A stretch of 38,876 bases of DNA from Candidatus Gaiellasilicea maunaloa (GTDB taxonomy: Bacteria; Actinomycetota; Thermoleophilia; Gaiellales; Gaiellaceae), in NCBI GenBank assembly GCA_024330215.1, contig JANDLU010000028.1, forward strand, positions 1 to 38,876, in the 5' to 3' direction. A model generated the notes under the pieces. The model was not told the DNA's origin. It worked only from the letters and a program-made list of their open reading frames with translations, and searched no databases. Shown here piece after piece: positions 24,682 through 32,181 of this stretch. Numbering within the stretch: the stretch's first letter is position 1; each line of letters begins with the position of its first letter. Position numbers and translations under genes: made by a program.

Positions 24682-25541
24682 GCGCAGCGGAGACCTTCCT
24701 GATCGGCGGCGAGCTCGAGGTGCATCGGCTCGGCTTCGGCGGGATGCGACTCTGCGGCCCGAACGTGACCGGCTGGCCGGAGGATCGCGAGAACGCGATC
24801 TCCGTGCTTCGGCGCGCACGTGAGCTCGGCGTCGACCTCTTCGACACCGCCGACGCCTACGGCCCGGAGGTGAACGAGCTCCAGTTCGCGAAGGCGCTGC
24901 ATCCGTACGAGGGGATCGCGGTCGCGACGAAGGGCGGCCTGACACGGAACGGGCGCTCGGGCGGCGGCTGGCCGTCGGACGGCCGCCCGGAATACCTGAA
25001 GAGCGCCTGCGAGGCATCTCTCCGCCGGCTTCGCGTGGAGACGATCGAGCTCTATCAGCTCCACCGACCCGACCCGAAGACGCCGTTCGCCGAGTCGGTG
25101 GGCGCCCTGCGGGAGCTCCACGAGGACGGCAAGATCCGCCACGTCGGACTCTCGAACGTCTCGGTCGCCCAGCTCGAGGAGGCACGCCGGATCGTCGAGA
25201 TCGCGTCGGTCCAGAACGAGTACAACCTCGGCAACCGCGAGTCCGAGGGCGTGCTCGGGGCGTGCGAGCGCGAGGGGATCGCGTTCCTGCCCTGGTATCC
25301 GCTCGATGCCGGCGTGCTCGCGCGGCCCGGCGGCCCGGTCGAGGAGATCGCGCGCGCTCACGAGGCGACCGCCGCGCAGGTCGCGCTCGCGTGGTTGCTC
25401 CAACGCTCCATCACTGGAGCTGGGCCGGTGACGATCCCGATCCCCGGCACGTCCTCGCTCGCGCACCTCGAGGAGAACACAGCGGCCTGCGAGCTCCGGC
25501 TCACCGACGACGACCTGCGCAGGCTCGACACACCAGCGTGA
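24678..25541 (+). CDS. Aldo/keto reductase
   Basis: 287 aa. Catalytic tetrad D56 and Y61 (DLFDTADAYGPEVNE), K85 (VATKGGL) and the His in LYQLHRPDPKTP (about 129). Later motifs: GKIRHVGLSNVSVAQLEEA, SVQNEYNLGNR and IPIPGTSSLAHLEEN, the NADPH pocket. It reduces aldehydes or ketones with NADPH in the cytoplasm; the substrate is open. It is coupled to the DUF2254 gene. A hairpin follows about 50 nt after the stop. Confidence 0.92.
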   Translation: MSAAETFLIGGELEVHRLGFGGMRLCGPNVTGWPEDRENAISVLRRARELGVDLFDTADAYGPEVNELQFAKALHPYEGIAVATKGGLTRNGRSGGGWPSDGRPEYLKSACEASLRRLRVETIELYQLHRPDPKTPFAESVGALRELHEDGKIRHVGLSNVSVAQLEEARRIVEIASVQNEYNLGNRESEGVLGACEREGIAFLPWYPLDAGVLARPGGPVEEIARAHEATAAQVALAWLLQRSITGAGPVTIPIPGTSSLAHLEENTAACELRLTDDDLRRLDTPA

Positions 25542-25592
25542 CTGCGGCTGCTCGAGTGGAGCGGCGGATCGCGGCGGGCGCGGTCGAGTACT

Positions 25593-25610
25593 GGCCGTTC
25601 GAGTACGGCC
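25593..25610 (+). terminator. Hairpin downstream of the aldo/keto reductase
   Basis: GGCCGT-TCGAGT-ACGGCC: a perfect 6-bp stem 51 nt after the stop codon, and about 85 nt before the cupredoxin start. No T-run. Confidence 0.4.
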
Positions 25611-25696
25611 GTCGAGCTGAGCGTTTCACAGTCAACATCCGTCCGCACCTCCTCGACGTAGTGTTGAGGCGTATCGGGTTACAAACAAGGAGGGGT

Positions 25697-26056
25697 ATGA
25701 AACGCATCCGTCTCGGGGCCGCCGTCGCAGCGCTCGCGCTCGCCGCGGTCGTTCCCGCACAGGCAGTCACGCCGCCGACGAAGCTGGCCGGCACCGTCGG
25801 ACCCGGCTTCACGATCGGCCTCAAGAAGGCCGGCAAGACCTTCAAGACCCTGAAGCCGGGCAAGTACTCGCTCACCGTCGCCGACAAGTCGGGAATCCAC
25901 AATTTCCGGATCAAGGGCCCCGGCAACGTCAACAGGGCGACGAGCGTCGTCAAGCAGGGCACGACGACATTCGCCCTGACGCTCGTGAAGGGCACCTACA
26001 CCTTCGTCTGCGACCCGCACGCGGGCTCGATGAAGGGCTCGTTCAAGGTGCTGTAG
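25697..26056 (+). CDS. Secreted cupredoxin (paralogue of the lipoprotein)
   Basis: 119 aa, ATG behind a near-perfect AAGGAGGGG. Signal peptide MKRIRLGAAVAALALAAVVPAQA without lipobox; the mature protein is very basic (many Lys). Type-1 copper ligands H68 (GIHNFRI), C105, H108 and M112 (FVCDPHAGSMKG). It shares GTVGPGF and YTFVCDPHA with the gene at 22354, so the two arose by duplication and then diverged in anchoring and charge. Probably a soluble extracellular copper electron carrier. Followed by a strong terminator-like hairpin. Confidence 0.9.
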   Translation: MKRIRLGAAVAALALAAVVPAQAVTPPTKLAGTVGPGFTIGLKKAGKTFKTLKPGKYSLTVADKSGIHNFRIKGPGNVNRATSVVKQGTTTFALTLVKGTYTFVCDPHAGSMKGSFKVL

Positions 26057-26067
26057 CCGTTGCGCAA

Positions 26068-26118
26068 GATGGGCATCCGCGGCAGCGGATGCCCATCGCG
26101 CGACGACCCCTGAAGAGG
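26068..26118. terminator. Two-way terminator hairpin, repeat family copy A
   Basis: A perfect 13-bp stem (26068-26080 with 26085-26097) around GGCA carries GGGCATCCGC / GCGGATGCCC. It is followed by CGCGCGACGACCCCTGAAG and a smaller GGCCGC-TCC-GCGGCC hairpin up to about 26129. It sits between the convergent cupredoxin and Mec genes. A 48-bp part (26071-26118) matches, inverted, 34834-34881 at 42 of 48 positions. Confidence 0.8.
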
Positions 26119-26134
26119 CCGCTCCGCGGCCTGC

Positions 26135-26509
26135 TCAGCTCACGTCGAGTGGTTGGATTCGGCCGTCTTCGCCGATCGTGAAGGCGGCCAGATCGTCCAG
26201 CCGCAGCGAGTAGATCAGGTACGGCTTTCCCCGCCAGAGGCCGATGTTCTCGACATCGGTACGCGACGGCCGCGGCGGCGAGGAGAGGTGCGAGTGGAAG
26301 ACGGCCAGCTCGTAGCCGTCGTCCTCGAGGAACCAGGTCTCCGGGGGGACCTCGAGCTCGAAGCGGTACGGCGAGGCGGCCGCGTTCCGCCCGGCCACGT
26401 AGCGCTCCGCGATGCGGTTACGGAGGACGACGAGCCCGCAGGCCTCATTCGGCGCCTCCGTCCGCGCGTGCGCCTCCAGCTCGGCTCGCAGCGCGGCCGG
26501 GATCACCAC
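26135..26509 (-). CDS. mec: JAMM/MPN metalloprotease, Mec-type (CysO-cysteine hydrolase)
   Basis: 124 aa. JAMM zinc motif complete: E22 (NEACG), H72 and H74 (AVFHSHLSS), S82 and D85 (RPSRTDVEN). In Mycobacterium tuberculosis Mec (Rv1334), a member of this family, cleaves the CysO-cysteine adduct to release cysteine. Here it follows cysM with a start overlapping the cysM stop (GTG 26509 or 26506). With CysO ending in GGS it may also trim the terminal Ser to expose the diglycine. Confidence 0.9.
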   Translation of the reverse strand: MVIPAALRAELEAHARTEAPNEACGLVVLRNRIAERYVAGRNAAASPYRFELEVPPETWFLEDDGYELAVFHSHLSSPPRPSRTDVENIGLWRGKPYLIYSLRLDDLAAFTIGEDGRIQPLDVS

Positions 26510-27441
26510 CAGACGGTCTTCTCCATCGACTCCTCGACGTCGGTCGCGTCCCAGAAATCGGCCGAGAGGTACTTCCAGCCGCCGTCGGCGAGGATGCAGA
26601 CGACGACGCCCTCCTCGCGCTCGGCCGCGAGCCGGCGGGCGACGTGGACGACCGCGCCGGCCGAGACGCCGCCGAAGATCCCCTCCGCGTCGAGCAGCTC
26701 GCGCAACGCCGCCACCGACTCCGCGTTCGAGACGAGCACCTTCCGGTCGAGCTTCGCGACGTCGAGGATCGGCGGCACGTAGCCGTCGGCGAGCGAGCGC
26801 AGCCCCATCACCGGATCGCCGGGGAGCGGCTCGGCGGCCGCGACGACGACCTCCGGGAAGCGCTCGCGCAGCCGCTCGCCGGCCCCCATCAGCGTCCCGC
26901 CGGTGCCGAGGCCGGCGACGAGCACGTCGACGCGGTCGAGCGCCTCCGCGATCTCGGCGCCAGTGCCCTCGTAATGGGCGCGCGGGTTCGCCTCGTTCGC
27001 GTACTGGAACGGCATGAAGTAGGACGGCTCGCGCTCGGCGAGCTCGAGCGCGAGGCGGACGGCGCCGTTCGAGCCCTCGGCGCCCGGCGAGTCGACGATC
27101 TCGGCGCCGTAGAGGCGCAGCAGCCGTCGCCGCTCCTCGGTCGCGTTCTCGGGCATGACGCAGGTGAGCGGATAGCCCTTCAGCTTCGCGACGAGCGCGA
27201 GCGAGATCCCGGTGTTGCCGCTCGTCGGCTCGAGGAGTCGCCGGCCGGGCTCGAGCTCGCCGGCCGCCTCGGCCGCCTCGATCATCGCCTTCGCAACACG
27301 GTCCTTAATCGAGCCGGTCGGGTTCTGCCCCTCGAGCTTCGCGTAGACCGTGACCGGCCCCGGAGCGAAGCGCGAGAGCTCGACCAGAGGCGTCGACCCG
27401 ACGAGCCCGAGCAGGCTCGGCGCGAGCGACCTAGCTTCCAC
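26503..27441 (-). CDS. cysM: CysM-type cysteine synthase (O-phosphoserine/CysO dependent)
   Basis: 312 aa from GTG 27441. PLP enzyme: K46 in NPTGSIKDR forms the Schiff base; EPTSGNTGIS is the phosphate/substrate loop; VAGLGTGGTLMGAG binds PLP phosphate. Sequence and C-terminus (ADGGWKYLSADFW) are much closer to mycobacterial CysM (Rv1336) than to CysK. The mycobacterial enzyme joins O-phosphoserine to the thiocarboxylate of CysO. It overlaps cysO by 11 nt and mec by 7 nt, so the pathway is translated as a unit. Confidence 0.93.
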   Translation of the reverse strand: MEARSLAPSLLGLVGSTPLVELSRFAPGPVTVYAKLEGQNPTGSIKDRVAKAMIEAAEAAGELEPGRRLLEPTSGNTGISLALVAKLKGYPLTCVMPENATEERRRLLRLYGAEIVDSPGAEGSNGAVRLALELAEREPSYFMPFQYANEANPRAHYEGTGAEIAEALDRVDVLVAGLGTGGTLMGAGERLRERFPEVVVAAAEPLPGDPVMGLRSLADGYVPPILDVAKLDRKVLVSNAESVAALRELLDAEGIFGGVSAGAVVHVARRLAAEREEGVVVCILADGGWKYLSADFWDATDVEESMEKTVWW

Positions 27442-27700
27442 CGGCCATGGCGGGGAGGAGAATGATCGCCTGGCCGTTGACCGCCGTGTCGAGCCCATCG
27501 AGCGTGCGCACGTCCTCGCCGCCGAGATAGACGTTGACGAACGGGGCGAGCTCGCCGTCGTCGAAGAGCTGGGATGCGAGGGCGGGAAAGCGCGCAGTCA
27601 GGTCCTCGAGCACGCCGCGGACGTCGTCGCCCTCGGCCTCGACCTGGCGCTCGCCGCCCACCTCGGCGCGCAGCGTCGGCGGGATTCGGACGGCCGTCAT
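27431..27700 (-). CDS. cysO: CysO/MoaD/ThiS-family sulfur carrier ending in Gly-Gly-Ser
   Basis: 89 aa, beta-grasp: VRIPPTLRAEVGGERQVEAEGDDVRGVLEDLTARFPALASQLFDDGELAPFVNVYLGGEDVR, then GLDTAVNGQAIILLPAMAGGS. The carrier normally ends in Gly-Gly, which is adenylated and thiocarboxylated. Here a Ser codon (AGC) follows before TAG, so the diglycine is masked. ATG overlaps the upstream E1 gene by ATGA. It is most likely processed by the JAMM protease of the same operon, as reported for other JAMM/beta-grasp pairs such as QbsD/QbsE. Otherwise GGS would be inactive. Confidence 0.9.
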   Translation of the reverse strand: MTAVRIPPTLRAEVGGERQVEAEGDDVRGVLEDLTARFPALASQLFDDGELAPFVNVYLGGEDVRTLDGLDTAVNGQAIILLPAMAGGS

Positions 27701-28878
27701 GCGCCCACTCCGCGGCCCGCTGCCTGGCAGAACTCGACGTAGTCGACGTACTCTGTGATGGTCGGGCTTTCGCCGCAGACCGGGCACGCCGGATCGCGCT
27801 TGACCGAGACCTCGTCGAAGCTCGTCGCGAGCGCATCGATCAGGAGCAGCCGGCCCTGCAGTGTCTCCCCGATCCCGAGCAGCACCTTCAGGGCCTCGCT
27901 CGCCTGGAGCGAGCCGACGATCCCGGGCAGGACGCCGAGGACGCCGCCCTCGGCGCAGCTCGGGGCCAGCTCGGGCGGCGGCGGCGTGGGAAAGAGGCAG
28001 CGATAGCACGGACCCGCATGGGGCTCGAAGACCGTGACCTGGCCTTCGAAGCGGTAGATCGAGCCGTGCACGACCGGGATGTCGTGCCAGACGGAGGCGT
28101 CGTTGACGAGGTAGCGCGTGGGGAAGTTGTCGGCTCCGTCCACGATCACGTCCCAGCCGTCTCCGAGAATCCGCTCGACGTTCTCGGAGGTCAGCCGCTC
28201 CTCGTAGGTCTTGACGTCGACGTCGGGGTTCAGCGCCTCGAGCGTGCGCTTGGCCGAGAGCACCTTCGCCTCGCCGAGCCGCTCGGTCGAGTGGACGATC
28301 TGGCGCTGGAGGTTCGAGTCGTCGACGACGTCGGCGTCGACGATCCCGATCGTGCCGACGCCTGCGGCGGCCAGGTACAGCGAGGCGGGCGAGCCGAGGC
28401 CGCCGGCGCCGATCAGGAGTACACGCGAGGCGAGCAGGCGCTGCTGGCCAGCCTCGCCCACCTCCGGGATCAGCAGGTGCCGCGAGTAGCGCGCGCGTTG
28501 CTGGGGCGAGAGCGTGCGAGGCGTCTCGACGTCGAAGCCGTTCCGCTTCCAGTCCGTGAAGCCGCCGGTGAGGGACGTGACATTCTCGTAGCCGAGCTCG
28601 CCGAGAGACTTCGCAGCGAACGCCGAGCGCGAGCCGCCCGCGCAGTAGACGACGACCTCGCGCGAGCGGTCGGGCAGGAGGCCCTCGATCCGGGACTCGA
28701 GCTGGCCGCGCGGGACGTGCAGCGCGCCGGGGACGAAGCCCTCCTCCCATTCCTCGCGCTCGCGCACGTCGAGGAAGAGCGGCGGCTCGGACGATGCGGC
28801 CCGTTCCCGCGCATCGGCTGCGCCGATCTCGTCGATCTCGGCCTTGATCCGGGTCAGGAGGTCGCGGTAGCTCGCCAT
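27697..28878 (-). CDS. Rhodanese-ThiF/MoeB E1-like sulfurtransferase
   Basis: 393 aa. N-terminal rhodanese domain (about 20-115; LFLDVREREEWEEGFVPGALHVPRG and active-site C79 in VYCAGGSRS). It is followed by a ThiF/MoeB adenylating domain (RYSRHLLIPEVGEAGQQRLLASRVLLIGAGGLGSPASLYLA, DADVVDDSNLQRQIVHS, DGADNFPTRYLVNDA) and zinc Cys pairs CYRC and CPVC. MoeZ and MOCS3 have the same domains in the opposite order (E1 first). It should adenylate the carrier C-terminus and add sulfur from its rhodanese persulfide. First gene of the cysteine operon. TATCCT about 10 nt before the ATG is a possible -10. Confidence 0.92.
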   Translation of the reverse strand: MASYRDLLTRIKAEIDEIGAADARERAASSEPPLFLDVREREEWEEGFVPGALHVPRGQLESRIEGLLPDRSREVVVYCAGGSRSAFAAKSLGELGYENVTSLTGGFTDWKRNGFDVETPRTLSPQQRARYSRHLLIPEVGEAGQQRLLASRVLLIGAGGLGSPASLYLAAAGVGTIGIVDADVVDDSNLQRQIVHSTERLGEAKVLSAKRTLEALNPDVDVKTYEERLTSENVERILGDGWDVIVDGADNFPTRYLVNDASVWHDIPVVHGSIYRFEGQVTVFEPHAGPCYRCLFPTPPPPELAPSCAEGGVLGVLPGIVGSLQASEALKVLLGIGETLQGRLLLIDALATSFDEVSVKRDPACPVCGESPTITEYVDYVEFCQAAGRGVGA

Positions 28879-29007
28879 TGCTTCAAGAAGGATAGTAGAG
28901 GTTCCCTCTCCGGTTGAAACGCTCGGCGTGCGCGGTCTGTTCCCGGCGGAGAGGATGGGCGCGTGCGCGTGCCGAGGCCTTCATCGGCCGCGGCTAGTGT
29001 GAATCGC

Positions 29008-30003
29008 GTGAGCCCGCGCACCCGTGTCGCCCTCGTCGTCGCCGTACTCGCCGCAACTGCCGCTGCCGTCGTCGTCGGGGCGGCCGTGGTCTTCGCCGAG
29101 GACGATGGCTCGTCGGCGCTCGCCGCGAGACCGGCGAAGCCGCGCTCCGGGGCGCCGCCGCTCGTGCTGGAGCTCGGCCTACGCGACGACCGGGTCGCTC
29201 GCAGCCTGCGGAAGGCCGAAGGCCTCTACCGCGCCGGCCGGCGAGAGCAGGCGAAGGTGATCTTCGCGCGCGACGACTCCCTCGAGGCGAAGCTCGGGGC
29301 GGCGTTCTCCGCCTGGCCCGGGACGCTCGGTCGGGTCGAGCAGCTCGGGGCGCTCTATCCACGGAGCGCGCTCGTGCAGCTCCACGTCGGGCTCGCGCGG
29401 TTCTGGGCCGGTGAGGGGGCTGCATTCGAGGCTTGGCGCGAGGCCCGGGACATCGAGCCCGACACGCCTTACGCAGTGCGCGCCGGCGACCTGCTCTACC
29501 GAGATTTCGCGCCGGGGCTGCCCGTCTTCCAGCCGGCGACGCCGCTCGGAGCTGCGATCGACGGCAAGCCGGCCCGGGAGCAGCTCGAGCTGCTGCGGCG
29601 AGCTGCGGAGACGGACGTCGAGGGCGGCGCCGGGCTCGACCACCGTCTCTACTACGGGCTCGCGTTGCAGCGACTCGGGAGGCCCGTCTCGGCTCGCCGC
29701 GTCTACTCGGCCGCGGCTACGGCGCATCCGGACGACGTCGAGGCGCTCGTCGCGGATGCCGTCGGTCGCTACTCGAAGGAGAGCCCGGTCGAGGCGTTCA
29801 GTCGGCTCGGCCCGCTCTCCCGCCGTTTTCCGGAAGCCCCCACAGTCCGCTTCCACCTCGGCCTGCTGCTGCTCTGGCAGGGTGACGTGGCGGCCGCCAG
29901 GAAGCAGCTTCGGCAGGCGCGCTCGCTGCAGCCGGGATCGCCGATCGCCCGCGAAGCGGGGCGGTACCTGAGCGAGCTGGCCAAGGTGGGCAGGACCCGT
30001 TGA
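29008..30003 (+). CDS. Membrane-anchored TPR-like protein
   Basis: 331 aa from GTG 29008, which follows -10-like TAGTGT by 7 nt; an in-frame GTG at 28963 would add 15 residues. One N-terminal membrane helix (RVALVVAVLAATAAAVVVGAAVVF), then a helical repeat protein: RKAEGLYRAGRREQAKVIF, LEAKLGAAF, VEQLGALYPRSALVQLHVGLARFWAG, YYGLALQRLGRPVSARRVYSAAATAHPDDVEALV, VRFHLGLLLLWQGDVAAARKQLRQARSLQPGSPIA. These are tetratricopeptide-type units. It is probably a scaffold on the outer membrane face; no partner can be named. Confidence 0.82.
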   Translation: MSPRTRVALVVAVLAATAAAVVVGAAVVFAEDDGSSALAARPAKPRSGAPPLVLELGLRDDRVARSLRKAEGLYRAGRREQAKVIFARDDSLEAKLGAAFSAWPGTLGRVEQLGALYPRSALVQLHVGLARFWAGEGAAFEAWREARDIEPDTPYAVRAGDLLYRDFAPGLPVFQPATPLGAAIDGKPAREQLELLRRAAETDVEGGAGLDHRLYYGLALQRLGRPVSARRVYSAAATAHPDDVEALVADAVGRYSKESPVEAFSRLGPLSRRFPEAPTVRFHLGLLLLWQGDVAAARKQLRQARSLQPGSPIAREAGRYLSELAKVGRTR

Positions 30004-30061
30004 GCGGAAGATAGGGCGGACGGCCCATGGCGGCCGTCTGCCGCTTCTGGCAATCTTCCGC
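30004..30061. other. Nested inverted repeats between TPR gene and rpoD
   Basis: Outer arms GCGGAAGAT (30004-30012) and ATCTTCCGC (30053-30061) are exact complements. Inside lies a GACGGCC / GGCCGTC stem (30019-30025 with 30032-30038). The structure starts at the TPR stop codon and ends 19 nt before the rpoD -35, so it probably terminates the TPR transcript. Confidence 0.7.
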
Positions 30062-30079
30062 ATCCTCGACGAACGGGGA

Positions 30080-30108
30080 TTGCTGTTCGAGGCATTCGCA
30101 ACTACTGT
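30080..30108 (+). promoter_or_regulatory. Primary-sigma promoter of rpoD
   Basis: TTGCTG (30080-30085), a 17-bp spacer and TACTGT (30103-30108) fit a housekeeping promoter. The transcript would start near 30115, about 20 nt before the TTG start, leaving room for the GGGGAG ribosome site at 30124-30129. The -35 overlaps a second small hairpin (CCTCGA-cg-AAC 30064-30074 with GTTCGAGG 30085-30092). Confidence 0.65.
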
Positions 30109-30134
30109 GGGAGCGCCGTAACAGGGGAGCTGTG

Positions 30135-31226
30135 TTGAGCGCAGGGGGGATCACGAAGAACGGGGCGCCGTCGGGCAGCGACCTGTTGGACACCGACGAG
30201 GCGAGACAGCTTCTCGAGAGCGGTCGCGCCGCGGGAAGGTTGCGCGCAGACGACATCAGCGCGGCGCTCGATGAGCTCGAGCCCGACGCCGGTCAGCTCG
30301 ACGAGTTCTTCGCCACTCTCGAAGAGCTCCAGATCGACGTCGTCGACGAGACCGAGGAACCGCAGGCGGAGGCCGAAGTCGAAGCCGTCAAGGTCGGCGA
30401 GGTCTCCACCGACACTCTCCAGCTCTTCCTCAAGGACATCGGCCGCGTCCAGCTCCTGACGGCGGCGCAGGAGGTCGAGCTGGCGAAGCGGATCGAGCGC
30501 GGCGATCACACGGCGAAGCAGGCGATGGTCGAGGCGAACCTGCGTCTCGTCGTCTCGATCGCCAAGCGCTATCGCAACCAGGGTCTGCCGTTCCTCGACC
30601 TGATCCAGGAGGGCACGATCGGGCTCGTGCGCGCGGCCGAGAAGTTCGACCACCGGCGCGGGTTCAAGTTCTCGACCTACGCGACCTGGTGGATCCGCCA
30701 GGCGGTCGCGCGGGCGCTCGCCGACAAGGCCCGGACGATCCGGATGCCCGTTCACGTCGTCGAGAAGCTGAACAAGATCGTGAGGACCGAGCGCACGCTG
30801 CGCGCGAAGCTCGGCCGCGAGCCGAGCGCCGATGAGATCGGGCTCGAGCTCGACCTGCTGGCCGCGGAGGTTGATCAGATCCGACGGAGCGCCCAGATCC
30901 CGATCTCGCTCGAGAAGCCGGTCGGCGACGAAGACGAGTCTGAGTTCGGCCACTTCCTCACCGACCAGACCATGCCGCTCCCCGACGAGGTCGCCGACGA
31001 GACGATGCGCAACGAGGCGCTCCGCTCGATCCTGGGAACGCTCTCGCATCGCGAGCGGCGCGTGCTCGAGCTCCGCTACGGCCTCGACGGCGAGCAGCCC
31101 CGCACGCTCGACGAGGTCGGCCGCACCTTCAACGTCACGCGCGAGCGGATCCGTCAGATCGAAAACCAGAGCCTGAAGAAGCTGCGCGCACTAGCCGACG
31201 CAGGAAAGCTCCGCGACGTCGCGTAG
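30135..31226 (+). CDS. rpoD: RNA polymerase primary sigma factor RpoD/SigA
   Basis: 363 aa from TTG 30135 with GGGGAG 5 nt upstream (GTG 30132 is also possible but only 2 nt from it). Order: short region 1.1-like N-terminus; region 1.2 ([32 protein letters not shown]); region 2 with -10-melting residues ([76 protein letters not shown]); region 3; and region 4 HTH ([49 protein letters not shown]). It directs RNA polymerase to most promoters. The N-terminus is shorter than in E. coli, as in many actinobacterial group 1/2 factors; this could also be a group 2 factor. Confidence 0.95.
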   Translation: MSAGGITKNGAPSGSDLLDTDEARQLLESGRAAGRLRADDISAALDELEPDAGQLDEFFATLEELQIDVVDETEEPQAEAEVEAVKVGEVSTDTLQLFLKDIGRVQLLTAAQEVELAKRIERGDHTAKQAMVEANLRLVVSIAKRYRNQGLPFLDLIQEGTIGLVRAAEKFDHRRGFKFSTYATWWIRQAVARALADKARTIRMPVHVVEKLNKIVRTERTLRAKLGREPSADEIGLELDLLAAEVDQIRRSAQIPISLEKPVGDEDESEFGHFLTDQTMPLPDEVADETMRNEALRSILGTLSHRERRVLELRYGLDGEQPRTLDEVGRTFNVTRERIRQIENQSLKKLRALADAGKLRDVA

Positions 31227-31250
31227 CCATCCGGCTGCGCCGGCTGGCTA
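31224..31250 (+). terminator. Hairpin at the rpoD stop codon
   Basis: TAGCCATCCGGC, loop TGC, GCCGGCTGGCTA: a 12-bp stem with one mismatch that begins in the rpoD stop codon. A near copy of its core occurs after the next gene (32149-32172). Confidence 0.65.
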
Positions 31251-31327
31251 GAAGAACAGCGGCGGTTGCGTCGAGGCTCGGGGGCGCGTAGCGTCGGCGT
31301 TGTCGTCCGGTGGTCGAAGGAGCGTGA

Positions 31328-32146
31328 ATGGCCAAGGCATTCTCGGTCGCGTCGTGGAACGTCGAGCACTTCCGCAGCCAGAGAGTGGACAGCCGCGTCG
31401 AGGACGTCGTCGCGTTCCTCGGCGAGCACAACCCCGACATCTTCGCCCTCTACGAGGTCGAAGGCCGGGAAGTCTACGACGCGCTCACGAGCGTCCTCCC
31501 GAAGTACACCTTCCACATCACCGAAGGCTCGCAGGTGCAGCAGATCCTGGTCGGGATCCGGCAGGGGATCACCGCCTTCTTCACCCAGAAGACCGAGTTC
31601 AGATCCGGCGTCTCCCTGCTCCGGCCCGGCGCGCTCGTGACGGCGAAGATCGGCGACGAGAGCTATCCGCTCCTCTTCCTGCACACGAAGAGCGGGACCG
31701 ACCCGCGCGGGCTCGGTCTCCGCGACGACATGCTGATCCGCGCGCTCGACTTCGCGAAGGTGCTCGACCGGGCGACGCCGCCCGGCAAGCGCGCCAACTA
31801 CATCTTCCTCGGCGACTTCAACATCATGGGGATGGAGTATCGCTATGTGCGGGAGAGCGACCTTCCGGCCGCGAAGGAGCTCTTGAAGCTCGAGCGGGGC
31901 GCAAAGTCGAGGGGGATGCGCGTGCTCGAAAAGGACTCGGAGTTCACCTGGTGGGGCGGCGGCTCGATCGATCCCTCCAGCCTCGACTTCGTGGTCGCTC
32001 GCAATCACCTGACCTTCAAGCGCTTCGGCGAGGCGGAGGTCTCGGTGCGCGGCTGGCCGCAGCTCTCGTCCCGCGAGGAGCGGCTCGCCTGGGTGCGCCG
32101 CTACTCCGACCATGGCCTCCTCTACTTCGAGGTGCAGCGCGTCTAA
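31328..32146 (+). CDS. Endonuclease/exonuclease/phosphatase family protein
   Basis: 272 aa, ATG with AAGGAG upstream. EEP catalytic residues: N11 (SWNVEHF), E43 (LYEVEG, in place of LQE), H119 (LHTKSG), D163 and N165 (LGDFNIMG), and D261-H262 (YSDHGLLY). The full set suggests an active Mg-dependent phosphodiesterase. It lacks a signal peptide, so it is likely cytoplasmic; the substrate could be DNA, RNA or a phospho-sugar/lipid. Confidence 0.88.
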   Translation: MAKAFSVASWNVEHFRSQRVDSRVEDVVAFLGEHNPDIFALYEVEGREVYDALTSVLPKYTFHITEGSQVQQILVGIRQGITAFFTQKTEFRSGVSLLRPGALVTAKIGDESYPLLFLHTKSGTDPRGLGLRDDMLIRALDFAKVLDRATPPGKRANYIFLGDFNIMGMEYRYVRESDLPAAKELLKLERGAKSRGMRVLEKDSEFTWWGGGSIDPSSLDFVVARNHLTFKRFGEAEVSVRGWPQLSSREERLAWVRRYSDHGLLYFEVQRV

Positions 32147-32148
32147 CG

Positions 32149-32165
32149 ATCCGGCTCCGCCGGAT
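32149..32165 (+). terminator. Hairpin after the EEP gene (copy of the rpoD hairpin core)
   Basis: ATCCGGC, loop TCC, GCCGGAT: a perfect 7-bp stem 3 nt after the stop codon. The string ATCCGGCTnCGCCGGnTGGCTAGA is shared with 31229-31252, differing at two positions. Confidence 0.65.
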
Positions 32166-32181
32166 GGCTAGACTCGCCGCC

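Noticed and set aside
30064-30092. CGAAC...GTTCG near rpoD as a second SOS box.
   Set aside because: The gap between half-sites is 10 nt instead of 4, so it is a hairpin, not a LexA box.
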